From the NCBI GenBank assembly GCA_031406795.1, contig JANOHV010000042.1, forward strand, positions 1-14,740: a stretch of 14,740 nt of DNA, written 5' to 3'. How positions within the stretch are numbered: position 1 is the stretch's first letter; the number at the start of each line of letters is the position of its first letter. Below the pieces are notes generated by a model that worked only from the letters and a program-made list of their open reading frames with translations, was not told where the DNA came from and did not search any database. Below, piece after piece: positions 1-6,557 of the stretch. Source of the stretch: DATDCY01 sp031406795 [NCBI: Candidatus Rokuibacteriota bacterium] (GTDB taxonomy: Bacteria; JAUVQV01). A program made the translations under genes and the position numbers.

Positions 1-462
1 CTGGCCGCCGGGGAGCGCGTCTTCGTCAATCTGCTGCAGAGCTGGGGCACGGTGGTCGAGCCGGTCGAAGGGCAGGGGACTGCGACGGTGCTGGTCGGCG
101 AAAAGCGCTTCACGGTCCCGCTGAAGGACCTTGCGCATCGCGCGGAGGCCCCGGGCGGCGGGGTCGTCAAGCGCGCTGCGAAAAGGGGACGCTACAGCTA
201 CGCGGTCCCGGAGATCGCGACGACGACCCTCGACCTGCGCGGGCAGCGGGCCGAGGCGGCGCTCGCCGAGCTCGAGCGCTTCCTCGATGCCGCGGTGCTC
301 AATGGCATCGCGCGGGTTTCGATCCTGCACGGGAAGGGGACGGGACGACTGGCGGAGGCGGTCCAAAGGGTCCTGGGCGAGGATCGCCGGGTAAGCGCCT
401 TCGCCTTCGCGCCGCTCGAGCAGGGCGGCGCCGGTATCACCGAGGTGACGCTCTCAACGTGA
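1..462 (+). CDS. mutS2: Endonuclease MutS2, C-terminal part (KOW-like plus Smr domain), 5'-truncated by window edge
   Basis: The frame is open from base 1, so the first 153 residues visible here are the tail of a longer protein. The first part is a small beta-rich region reading like the KOW-like segment of MutS2 (G-E-R-V-F-V ... G-T-V-V-E-P). The last ~80 residues form an Smr domain with its two hallmark motifs: DLRG after the linker, and HGKGTG in the middle. MutS2 proteins are ATPases acting on branched DNA or on collided ribosomes, and the Smr domain is the nuclease or RNA-binding part. The MutS ATPase core lies upstream of the window. The stop TGA (460-462) is immediately followed by an inverted-repeat remnant and then by the convergent tag gene, so that remnant may serve as a shared terminator. 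A stand-alone Smr protein is less likely because the frame continues upstream with MutS2-like sequence. Confidence 0.88.
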   Translation: MAAGERVFVNLLQSWGTVVEPVEGQGTATVLVGEKRFTVPLKDLAHRAEAPGGGVVKRAAKRGRYSYAVPEIATTTLDLRGQRAEAALAELERFLDAAVLNGIARVSILHGKGTGRLAEAVQRVLGEDRRVSAFAFAPLEQGGAGITEVTLST

Positions 463-463
463 C

Positions 464-520
464 GGCCGCTGAAAAGGGCCCGTCACCCTCTTGTTCAGTC
501 TCTCCGCGACCGTAACGGCT
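464..520. repeat. Remnant of the dispersed inverted-repeat family (ends retained, core deleted)
   Basis: The 18 bases GGCCGCTGAAAAGGGCCC at 464-481 are identical to 8179-8196, the left end of the large copy downstream. The 20 bases at 500-519 match 8297-8316, the right flank of that copy, with two differences. Between them only a short stretch containing CCCTCTTGTTCAG remains. It pairs imperfectly with CTGAAAAGGG and gives a hairpin between the convergent mutS2 and tag stops. It reads as an internally deleted copy and may work as a bidirectional terminator. Confidence 0.7.
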
Positions 521-545
521 GTGAAAAAGCACCGGCCAGCCGGGC

Positions 546-1163
546 TCAGTTCCCGATCCGCCACGCGCGGCCGAGCTTCGCGATCGCGGCGTGCCGGTAG
601 CAGTCCGTGGTGTGGTCGTTGACCATGCCGACGGCCTGCATGAACGCGTAGCAGACCGTGGGCCCGACGAAGCCGAACCCGAGACCGCGCAGGGCCTTGC
701 TCATCGCGTCTGATTCGGCGGTGCGCGCGGGAATTTCGGGAAGCGAGCCCCAGCGGTTCTGTCGCGGTCTGCCGCCGACGAAACTCCACAGAAACAGGGC
801 AAGGCCGCCGTGAGTCTCGCGCAGGGAGAGAACGCCTGCCGCGTTGCGCACCGCCGCCGCGACTTTCAGCCGATTGCGCACGATCCCGGGATCGGCGAGC
901 AGTCGCTCGACACGCCGCGTGTCGTAGCGCGCGACCTTCTCGGGGTCGAAGCCGTCGAACGCCCGGCGGTAGCCCTCGCGCTTGCGCAGGATGGTCAGCC
1001 AGCTCAGGCCGGCCTGGGCACCTTCGAGTACGAGCATTTCGAAGAGCTCTCGCTCGTCGGAGACGGGAACTCCCCACTGCTCGTCGTGATAGCTGCGGTA
1101 GAGCGGGTCGTCGCCGCACCAGGAGCAGCGGGTCTTGCCGTCGGTCACGAGCGGGTCCGCCAT
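546..1163 (-). CDS. tag: DNA-3-methyladenine glycosylase I
   Basis: This 205-residue protein matches Tag (about 190 residues in E. coli), which excises 3-methyladenine from alkylated DNA in base excision repair. The structural Zn ligands are visible: C13 and H26 in the N-terminal RCSWCG...YHDEQWG stretch, with the same 13-residue spacing as C4/H17 of E. coli Tag, and the C-terminal NDHTTDC His and Cys, four residues apart as in E. coli H175/C179. E47 in the LVLEGAQAGLSW helix corresponds to the base-recognition Glu38. The start ATG (1161-1163) is four bases downstream of the stop of the preceding FAD oxidoreductase, so it is probably translated from the same message as the last gene of a three-gene operon. 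The C-terminus is slightly short but complete. Confidence 0.95.
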   Translation of the reverse strand: MADPLVTDGKTRCSWCGDDPLYRSYHDEQWGVPVSDERELFEMLVLEGAQAGLSWLTILRKREGYRRAFDGFDPEKVARYDTRRVERLLADPGIVRNRLKVAAAVRNAAGVLSLRETHGGLALFLWSFVGGRPRQNRWGSLPEIPARTAESDAMSKALRGLGFGFVGPTVCYAFMQAVGMVNDHTTDCYRHAAIAKLGRAWRIGN

Positions 1164-1167
1164 GAGA

Positions 1168-2532
1168 TCACAACCCTTTCAGGATTCCCTCCGCCACGAG
1201 AGTGCCGTTGAGCGCCGCGCCGACGATGCCGCGCGACTTGCCGACGCCGTCGCCGGCCACGTAGAGCCCCGGCACGGTGGTCTGGAGGTTGCCGTCGGTC
1301 TCGTACTTGGTGTCGTAGAACTTGATTTCAGGCACATAGATCGTCGTCGAGGGGTGCGCCACCCCGGGGATGACGCGCGCGAGCAGCAGGATGCTCTCGC
1401 GCAGGTTGTCGACGATCCGCCCCGGGTAGGCGAAGGAGATATCTCCCGGCGTCACGCCCGGTCCGGGCGCCAGGGTCGGCTCCATGGCGTCGTAGCCGAG
1501 ATCACGATTGAAGAACGTTTCGCGTTTGGAGCGACGACCGCCCACCAGGTCACCCCAGCGCTGGACGACGAGACTGCTGCCGCCGCCCCAGAAGTTGGCG
1601 TACTCCATCACCCGGCGCCCCATCTCGGCGGTGTCCTGGAGCGGTTCGGTCATCGAGACGGTGTTGAGGATGGCGAAGTTGGTGTTCGCGGTCTTGCGGC
1701 TCCTGAGGGCATCGCCGTTTACCAGCCGCGAGCCGTTGCGCCCCTCGATGCGCACGCGCCCCCCGGGGTTGGTGCAGAAGGTGCGGGTGCGGTCCCCGTG
1801 GCTCGGGGTGATGAAGAGGAATTTCGGGTCATAGAGCACCTGGGTGATCTCCGCGAAGACCGGCGCCGCGACTTCGACGCGGCAGCCGATGTCGATGGCG
1901 CCCCAGCGCGGTGTGACGCCCAGGCCGCGGGCGGTCTCGCGGAACCATGAGGCGCCCCAGCGCCCGGGCGCGGCCACGACCGTGCGCGCGAGCAGTTCGC
2001 CTCCCGAGGTGCGCACGACGAAGAAACCGTCGTCGCCGCGCGTCAGGCCTTCGACGCGCGTGCTCAGACGGAACACCGCGCCGGCGGCGCGGATTGAGCC
2101 GGTGATCCGGTCAACGACGAGATGGGCGAGGTCAGTCCCCATGTGTCGCTGCAGCGCCGGGACCAGGGTGATGTCCCACGCTCCCTGGCCCGTGCGGCTC
2201 CGGACCCAGGAGACCCGGTCGAGCCAGCCGCGGATGCCCGCCTCATCGGTGCCGTAGAGGGTTTCGTCGGCGCCGTGGCGCAAGAAAGTCTCGTCGACGG
2301 CGCCGATGCGGCGCTGGGCCTCCGCCTCGGTCAGCCCAAGTTCGGCCAGATCCAGGCCGATGTGCAGCGAGAGGTTGAGCTTGCCGTCGGTCAGGGCGCC
2401 GGCTCCGCCGCTGCGCTGCTTCTCGTCGATGACGAGGACCGAACACCGTCCGGCCAGACCCTGCGCCGCGAAGAGGCCCGCGGGGCCGGCCCCGATCACC
2501 ACGACGTCCCAATGCTCTCGGGGAACACTCAC
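1168..2532 (-). CDS. FAD-dependent oxidoreductase (COG2509-like, uncharacterised substrate)
   Basis: A 454-residue flavoprotein. The N-terminal Rossmann motif GAGPAG (residues 14-19), after the beta strand WDVVVIG, binds the ADP part of FAD. The C-terminal GLYVAGDGVGKSRGIVGAA segment is the second FAD motif that contacts the ribityl phosphate. Between them lies a GGAGALTDGKLNLS stretch and a long substrate domain typical of the COG2509 group of uncharacterised FAD-dependent dehydrogenases, related to the BaiN/geranylgeranyl-reductase type fold. Translation probably starts at GTG 2530-2532, which overlaps the TGA of the upstream thioesterase as GTGA, a sign of translational coupling. The natural substrate cannot be read from the sequence. 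No CxxC redox pair or membrane helix was seen, so a soluble enzyme is expected. Confidence 0.85.
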   Translation of the reverse strand: MSVPREHWDVVVIGAGPAGLFAAQGLAGRCSVLVIDEKQRSGGAGALTDGKLNLSLHIGLDLAELGLTEAEAQRRIGAVDETFLRHGADETLYGTDEAGIRGWLDRVSWVRSRTGQGAWDITLVPALQRHMGTDLAHLVVDRITGSIRAAGAVFRLSTRVEGLTRGDDGFFVVRTSGGELLARTVVAAPGRWGASWFRETARGLGVTPRWGAIDIGCRVEVAAPVFAEITQVLYDPKFLFITPSHGDRTRTFCTNPGGRVRIEGRNGSRLVNGDALRSRKTANTNFAILNTVSMTEPLQDTAEMGRRVMEYANFWGGGSSLVVQRWGDLVGGRRSKRETFFNRDLGYDAMEPTLAPGPGVTPGDISFAYPGRIVDNLRESILLLARVIPGVAHPSTTIYVPEIKFYDTKYETDGNLQTTVPGLYVAGDGVGKSRGIVGAALNGTLVAEGILKGL

Positions 2533-2996
2533 GGCAGCGGGTGCCCGAGCCGCCGGGCGTCCTCCCGCCAGCGCTCTTCCATCAGGGCCTGCTTGTCGGG
2601 CGTGACGGGGAAGAACTTCCCCTCGGCCTTCGCGAGGATTCTCCCGTCCTCGCCCTGCACCTCACCCCGACAGACGAGATAGCGGCGCTTGTCCTCCGCG
2701 ATTTCGCCGCGCCCGAGGATCACGTCTCCCGGAACCGCCGGGGCGAGAAAGCGCACGTTCATTTCGCCGGTAACGTAAAAGCGTCCGGTGGTCTCAATGG
2801 CGGCCCAGGCCATGACCTCGTCGAGAATGGTGCAGAGGATGCCGCCGTGCGCCGCACCGGGGAAGCCCTGAGCGTGCTCGGGGATGCGAAAGCGGGTCTC
2901 GACCCGGCCGTCGACAAAGTACAAGTCGAGTTGCAGCCCGCGCGGGTTGGCCTTGCCGCAGGCCATGCAGCCGGGGTAGCCGATGATTTTCTTCAT
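2529..2996 (-). CDS. PaaI/hotdog-fold acyl-CoA thioesterase family protein
   Basis: A 155-residue single hotdog domain. The N-terminus carries C10-x-x-C13 followed by ANPRGLQL, the usual start of the YbgC/PaaI-like group with C-x-x-C-G-x-x-N-P-x-G-L. The central helix motif HGGILCTILDEVMAWAA (from H50, with acidic D59) holds the residues that position the thioester. Members hydrolyse acyl-CoA thioesters; chain length and partner cannot be told from here. It is the first gene of the minus-strand operon with the FAD oxidoreductase and tag, overlapping the next gene by four bases. The pairing of a thioesterase and a flavoprotein hints at modification or clearance of an acyl or isoprenoid compound, but that is only inference. 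No convincing Shine-Dalgarno sequence precedes ATG 2994-2996. Confidence 0.88.
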   Translation of the reverse strand: MKKIIGYPGCMACGKANPRGLQLDLYFVDGRVETRFRIPEHAQGFPGAAHGGILCTILDEVMAWAAIETTGRFYVTGEMNVRFLAPAVPGDVILGRGEIAEDKRRYLVCRGEVQGEDGRILAKAEGKFFPVTPDKQALMEERWREDARRLGHPLP

Positions 2997-3051
2997 GATG
3001 GGCGAGCATAACGCGGCGCCGTCCGGACCGCAAATCGGCTGCGGCCGCTCC

Positions 3052-3080
3052 TTGCGTTCCGCGTGTCGGATGGAGACAAT
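3052..3080 (+). promoter_or_regulatory. Candidate sigma70-type promoter for the pfp gene
   Basis: TTGCGT (3052-3057) and GACAAT (3075-3080) are separated by 17 bases, the optimal spacing. The matches to consensus are modest (TTG of the -35 and A..AAT of the -10). The pair lies about 50 bases upstream of the chosen ATG, inside the divergent gap between the thioesterase and phosphofructokinase genes. Confidence 0.35.
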
Positions 3081-3126
3081 GACAGAAAAAGCGGCACAGG
3101 ACTCTCATCAGCGCGGAGGTGTCACC

Positions 3127-4347
3127 ATGGCAGCGAAACGTCAAGTCAGGAAGGTCGGCATGCTCTTCTCCGGCGGCCCCGCCCCGGCGGCCAACGCGGT
3201 GATCTCGGCGGCGGCACTGGCCTTTATCGATGCGGGAGCCGAGGTGGTCGGCTTCATCGAAGGCTACTCCAACCTCGAGAACTACGATCCGGCGCGACCG
3301 CTGCTCGAGGGCAAGCACTACCTGCGGCTCACCCGGGACGCGGTCACCGGCATCCGCAACGAGGGTGCGATCATCCTGAAGACGGCGCGCGCGAACCCCG
3401 GCAAGGCCGTCAAGACGCTGGCCGACCTGGCCGACCCGGTGAAGAACGGCAAACTCGTCGCGGCGCACCGGGCGCTCTCCGACCTGGGGTGCGACGCGCT
3501 GATCTCCATCGGCGGCGACGACACGCTCAAGACCGCCAACTTCATGTACCTGCTCCCGCGGCACGTCGCGGGCCTGAAGGAGATCGCCGTCGTTCACCTG
3601 CCCAAGACGATCGACAACGACTACTTCGGCATCGACTGGACGTTCGGCTACATCTCGGCCGCCAACTTCGCCGCACAGGAGGTGCGCAACATCCGCGCGG
3701 ACTCGCGTTCGATGGGCACCTGGTGGGTCCTCGAGATCATGGGACGCAAGGCCGGCTGGCTGACCTACGCGGCGGGGATCGGCGGCGAGGCCTGCCGGAT
3801 GCTGAGCGTCGAGGATTTCCCGCAGCTCTTCGATCCGGCGAAGGAAGCCGAGGGGATCGTCAACCTGATCCTCGAGCGCGCCGACGACGGGAGAAAACAC
3901 GGTGTGATCTGCATCGCCGAGGGGCTGGCCGACCACCTGCCCGAGGCGCTGCGTCCGAAAGAGCTGGATGAGCACGGCAATCCGGTGCTCGCCGAGGTCG
4001 AGATCGGGCGGCTTTTCTCGGCGCAGATCGAGAAGGCCTACCTCGCCCGCACGGGGAAGAAACTCAAGGTGCGCTCCAAGCAGATCGGCTACGAGACCCG
4101 CTGCGTGCAGCCGGTGGTGTTCGACGTGCTGCTCGGCAGCCAGTTGGGCGTCGGGGCGTATCGGGCGATGGTCGAGGAGGGTCTCTCGGGCGTGATGGTG
4201 AGCGTCCAGGGGCAGCTCGCGCTGGTTTACCGGCCGTTCGCGACACTCGTCGACGAGACGACCATGAAGACGAAGGTCCGCTTCATCGAGCCGGGGAGCG
4301 ATTTCCACAAGCTCGGGCGCGCACTCGAATATCGGCCGGTGAAATAG
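3127..4347 (+). CDS. pfp: 6-phosphofructokinase, pyrophosphate-dependent type
   Basis: A 406-residue PfkA-superfamily enzyme interconverting fructose 6-phosphate and fructose 1,6-bisphosphate in glycolysis. I chose ATG 3127 because GGAGG lies seven bases upstream; the frame stays open further upstream, but that part does not resemble the family. The N-terminal GGPAPAANAVIS loop is the phosphate-binding start. Two positions decide the phosphoryl donor. The motif GGDD (129-132) has Asp where ATP enzymes have Gly, and PKTIDND (159-165) has Lys where E. coli PfkA has Gly (PGTIDND). Both are the known signature of pyrophosphate-dependent enzymes. The catalytic Asp lies in TIDND, and EIMGRKAGW (from 203) gives the sugar-binding MGR. 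A PPi enzyme works reversibly and saves ATP, which fits an energy-limited anaerobe. It is followed 35 bases later by the SDR gene, likely co-transcribed. Confidence 0.93.
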   Translation: MAAKRQVRKVGMLFSGGPAPAANAVISAAALAFIDAGAEVVGFIEGYSNLENYDPARPLLEGKHYLRLTRDAVTGIRNEGAIILKTARANPGKAVKTLADLADPVKNGKLVAAHRALSDLGCDALISIGGDDTLKTANFMYLLPRHVAGLKEIAVVHLPKTIDNDYFGIDWTFGYISAANFAAQEVRNIRADSRSMGTWWVLEIMGRKAGWLTYAAGIGGEACRMLSVEDFPQLFDPAKEAEGIVNLILERADDGRKHGVICIAEGLADHLPEALRPKELDEHGNPVLAEVEIGRLFSAQIEKAYLARTGKKLKVRSKQIGYETRCVQPVVFDVLLGSQLGVGAYRAMVEEGLSGVMVSVQGQLALVYRPFATLVDETTMKTKVRFIEPGSDFHKLGRALEYRPVK

Positions 4348-4382
4348 GGGCAAGCGGACACAATTCCGACAGGGGGTCGATC

Positions 4383-5147
4383 ATGTGCAATCAGCTGCAG
4401 CTGCTCAAGGACAAGGTCGCCATCGTCACCGGCTCGAGCCGGGGGATCGGTGCCGAGACGGCAAAGCTCCTCGCCGCGCACGGGGCCAAAGTCGCCGTGA
4501 ACTTCAACGCCAGCCGCGAGCGAGCCGAGCAGGTGCTGGCCGAGATCCGGATGAAGGACGGCGAGGGGATCGTCGTGCAGGCGGACGTCACCGTGCGCGA
4601 GCAGGTCGACGCGCTGGCGCGCGAGGTGCAGGAGAAGCTCGGGCCGGTGGACATCCTGGTGAACAACGCGGCGATCTCGTTCCCGGTGGTGCCCTTCGCC
4701 GAGTACCGCTGGGAGGACTTCGAGCGCAAGCTCGTGCAGGAGATGGCGGCCTGCTTCCACCCCTGCCAGGCGGTGATCCCCGGGATGGTGCGGCGCGGGC
4801 GCGGGAGCATCGTGAACATCTCCAGCGGCCTCTCGCGCACCCCCGGGGTCGGCTACTCCTCGCACTCCGCGGCCAAGTCCGCGCTGGACGCGCTCTCGAA
4901 AAGCCTGGCGATGGAACTGGGCCCCGCCGGGATCCGCGTGAACGTCGTGGCGCCCGGGCTCACCGAGACGGACGCGACGGCCTTCATTCCGCCGCAGGTG
5001 CGCGAGATGATCGCCGGCCACACGCCGCTGCGGCGCATCGGGCGCCCCGAGGACGTGGCCGGCGCGGTGCTCTTCTGCTGCGTCGACTGGTCGGGCTTCA
5101 TGTCGGGCGCCTACCTGCCGGTCTCCGGCGGCGCTCACATGCCCTGA
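4383..5147 (+). CDS. SDR-family oxidoreductase, FabG-like, with altered catalytic residues
   Basis: A 254-residue classical short-chain dehydrogenase/reductase. The TGSSRGIG nucleotide-binding loop (16-23) and the NNAA motif (94-97) are intact, as is the C-terminal SGFMSGAYLPVSGG. In E. coli FabG the tetrad is N110, S138, Y151, K155. With the same spacing this protein has E120, S148, H161 and K165, so the catalytic Tyr is His (codon CAC) and the Asn is Glu. A Tyr is present three residues earlier (Y158) but out of register. The protein may be a reductase with unusual chemistry, a non-catalytic binding protein, or a member of a divergent SDR subgroup like the 2,4-dienoyl-CoA reductases, which also lack the canonical Tyr. 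AGGGGG lies seven bases before the ATG. It probably forms an operon with the upstream phosphofructokinase gene. The substrate is unknown; fabG should not be assumed. Confidence 0.9.
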   Translation: MCNQLQLLKDKVAIVTGSSRGIGAETAKLLAAHGAKVAVNFNASRERAEQVLAEIRMKDGEGIVVQADVTVREQVDALAREVQEKLGPVDILVNNAAISFPVVPFAEYRWEDFERKLVQEMAACFHPCQAVIPGMVRRGRGSIVNISSGLSRTPGVGYSSHSAAKSALDALSKSLAMELGPAGIRVNVVAPGLTETDATAFIPPQVREMIAGHTPLRRIGRPEDVAGAVLFCCVDWSGFMSGAYLPVSGGAHMP

Positions 5148-5153
5148 CGCACC

Positions 5154-5260
5154 CGCTAAGGCCCCACCTGCGGCGTCACGCTTCGCCACTGCGTCGCTGC
5201 GGCGTACTGCTCGTACGCCTCGCTCCTCGGGCTCGCGTTCCTTGCATCTGGGACCTTATC
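5154..5260. repeat. Dispersed inverted-repeat element, copy 1
   Basis: The ends pair as TAAGGCCCC (5157-5165) with GGGACCTTA (5250-5258), 8 of 9 positions. Inside is a perfect hairpin, GGCGTAC (5201-5207), loop TGCTC, GTACGCC (5213-5219). Bases 5192-5221 are identical to 5619-5648 in copy 2. The element starts seven bases after the SDR stop codon, so it may act as the 3' end hairpin of that transcript. No open frame in it looks real. Confidence 0.85.
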
Positions 5261-5307
5261 GGGCGCGTCAGCGTCGATAGTGCGGGAAGAAAACCCAGAG
5301 GAGAGGG

Positions 5308-5438
5308 ATGATGGCGAAGCTATACGATGTCGAGATCGAGATCGTCGAGCAGAAGGGGCGCTGCCCGAACGGGCACCAGGCCTCTGCATGGGGGCCTTCG
5401 CCGTCTACCGGGTGCGAAGGGTCGAGCGGGCTGTCTGA
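5308..5438 (+). pseudogene. Broken TIGR04076-type small protein gene
   Basis: A good ribosome site (GGAGAGGG) precedes ATG ATG at 5308-5313. The frame begins MAKLYDVEIEIVEQKGRCPNGH, the recognisable N-terminus of TIGR04076 family proteins (usually somewhat under 100 residues, with the start VEI.V.E.KG.CP.GHKVGD). Directly after GH the family-like sequence stops. In another frame, from 5382, LCMGAFAVYRV appears, resembling the later GLCLGAFA segment of the family, and it stops at TGA 5436-5438. The roughly 20 residues normally between these blocks are missing. This is best explained by an internal deletion that also shifted the frame. The original frame would run on to 5514 as an unrelated 68-residue product. 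The function of the intact family is unknown to me. Confidence 0.65.
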
Positions 5439-5460
5439 ACCGAGGTGCGGCCGTGTCAAA

Positions 5461-5476
5461 CGTGACGAGAGTCACA
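5461..5476. promoter_or_regulatory. CRP/FNR-family-like palindrome
   Basis: CGTGA, six bases, then TCACA fits the TGTGA-N6-TCACA operator pattern of CRP-family regulators with one mismatch. The same bases also form a GTGAC-gaga-GTCAC hairpin. No clear promoter or intact gene lies next to it, so it may be a leftover of the broken upstream gene's region or a chance palindrome. Confidence 0.3.
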
Positions 5477-5533
5477 GCAGGTGCCGGTCAGGGATTGTAG
5501 GTTGTTTCCAGTAAGAGCGAGCCCTCCTCCTGG

Positions 5534-5572
5534 CCGCCCCGCGGGTCCTGCCGACCCCGGGGCGGTTTTTTT
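5534..5572 (+). terminator. Strong Rho-independent terminator
   Basis: CCGCCCCG (5534-5541) pairs with CGGGGCGG (5558-5565), extended inward by GGGT/ACCC after a one-base bulge, and is followed directly by seven T. This is a textbook plus-strand terminator. It would end transcription through the broken TIGR04076 gene and insulate the rhomboid operon downstream. Confidence 0.88.
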
Positions 5573-5698
5573 GCAGTCCGCTGAAACAGGCCCATCTGCG
5601 GCGTTCCGCTTCGCCCTTCGTCGCTGCGGCGTACTGCTCGTACGCCTCACTCCTCAGGGCTCGCGCGCCTTGCATCCGGGCCTGTTTGAGCAGCCTGC
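5573..5698. repeat. Dispersed inverted-repeat element, copy 2 (most complete)
   Basis: The termini 5573-5593 and 5678-5698 are 21-base inverted repeats agreeing at 18 positions, with the perfect segment AAACAGGCCC/GGGCCTGTTT. The internal hairpin GGCGTAC-TGCTC-GTACGCC is at 5628-5646. The element begins immediately after the T run of the terminator. There is no coding capacity. It sits between that terminator and the rhomboid gene. Confidence 0.88.
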
Positions 5699-5741
5699 GC
5701 AGTAGCACAAGGGAACAATTATCGGTGTTACGATAGAGCAT

Positions 5742-6557
5742 ATGAGATACGGCTCCCCTTCGTACGCCGGCGCGGGCTTCGGCTTCGGGCGGCCCTGGAC
5801 TCCGGCGGTCCGGGCGTTGATCCTCGCCTGCGGCGGAATGTACCTCGCGCAACTGCTGCTGGGGCGGTCGTTCCCGATCGTCGAACTGTTCGCCCTCGAC
5901 ACGGCTCGCCCGCTCGAGCTCTGGCGCTGGGTGAGCTACGCGTTCCTCCATGGCGGTGCCTTGCACCTGATCTTCAACGCGCTGGCGATCTGGATGTTCG
6001 GATCCGAGATCGAGGAGCGTTTCGGGACGCGGCGGTTCGTCGCCCTCTGCGCGGTGACCGGCGTCGGCGCCGCGATCAGCGTCATCCTGGTCGATCTGCT
6101 GCGCGGGCGCGAAAGCCTCGTTCTCGGGGCATCGGGGATCGTCTTCGGGTTGCTGATGGCCTACGGGATCCTCTTTGCGGAACGCGTGATCACGCTGCTG
6201 GTTTTCTTCGTTCTGCCCGTGAGCATGAAGGCGAAGCACTTCGTCCTCGCCTTCGGCGCGATCGAACTTCTCTTCGGCATGGCCGGCGGGGATCGGGTCG
6301 CGCACTTCGCGCACCTCGGCGGGATGCTCTTCGGGTGGTTGATGCTCCGGGCCCCCGCCGGCTTGTCGCCTCGCGGCGGCGGCGGGCCGGGGTTGCTCGC
6401 CGTCTGGCGCGCTCGCCTCGACAACCTCAATCGGGCGCGCGACGACCGGCGCATGGACGCGTTGCTGCAGAAGGTGAACGATCGCGGGATCGGTTCGCTC
6501 ACCGAGGGAGAGAAGCAGTTCCTGCACCGGATGAGCCGGAGGAAGCGGTGGAACTGA
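5742..6557 (+). CDS. Rhomboid-family intramembrane serine protease with C-terminal DUF6576-like tail
   Basis: A 271-residue membrane protein with about six hydrophobic helices between residues 23 and 205. The serine-histidine dyad is clear: S131 in LGASGIVFG (GxSG) and H191 in HFAHLGG. The conserved HGGALHLIFN stretch gives H70, H75 and N79, which shape the oxyanion hole. Rhomboids cleave transmembrane helices within the lipid bilayer of the inner membrane. The tail after ~225 ends in MDALLQKVNDRGIGSLTEGE, the short cytosolic segment (DUF6576-like) common on bacterial rhomboids. No good Shine-Dalgarno sequence is seen before ATG 5742. The stop overlaps the next gene, a redox lipoprotein, by ten bases, suggesting coupled expression. 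The substrate is unknown; a role in maturation or quality control of the envelope proteins in the same operon is only a guess. Confidence 0.92.
   Translation: MRYGSPSYAGAGFGFGRPWTPAVRALILACGGMYLAQLLLGRSFPIVELFALDTARPLELWRWVSYAFLHGGALHLIFNALAIWMFGSEIEERFGTRRFVALCAVTGVGAAISVILVDLLRGRESLVLGASGIVFGLLMAYGILFAERVITLLVFFVLPVSMKAKHFVLAFGAIELLFGMAGGDRVAHFAHLGGMLFGWLMLRAPAGLSPRGGGGPGLLAVWRARLDNLNRARDDRRMDALLQKVNDRGIGSLTEGEKQFLHRMSRRKRWN

Noticed and set aside
2983-3126. Upstream extension of the phosphofructokinase by 48 codons
   Set aside because: The extra residues do not resemble the family, and a strong ribosome site sits just before ATG 3127.
2794-4353. Open antisense frame of more than 500 codons across the phosphofructokinase gene
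   Set aside because: It lies opposite a clear PfkA-family gene, has His/Asp/Arg/Leu-rich composition typical of GC-rich antisense frames, and shows no recognisable motif.
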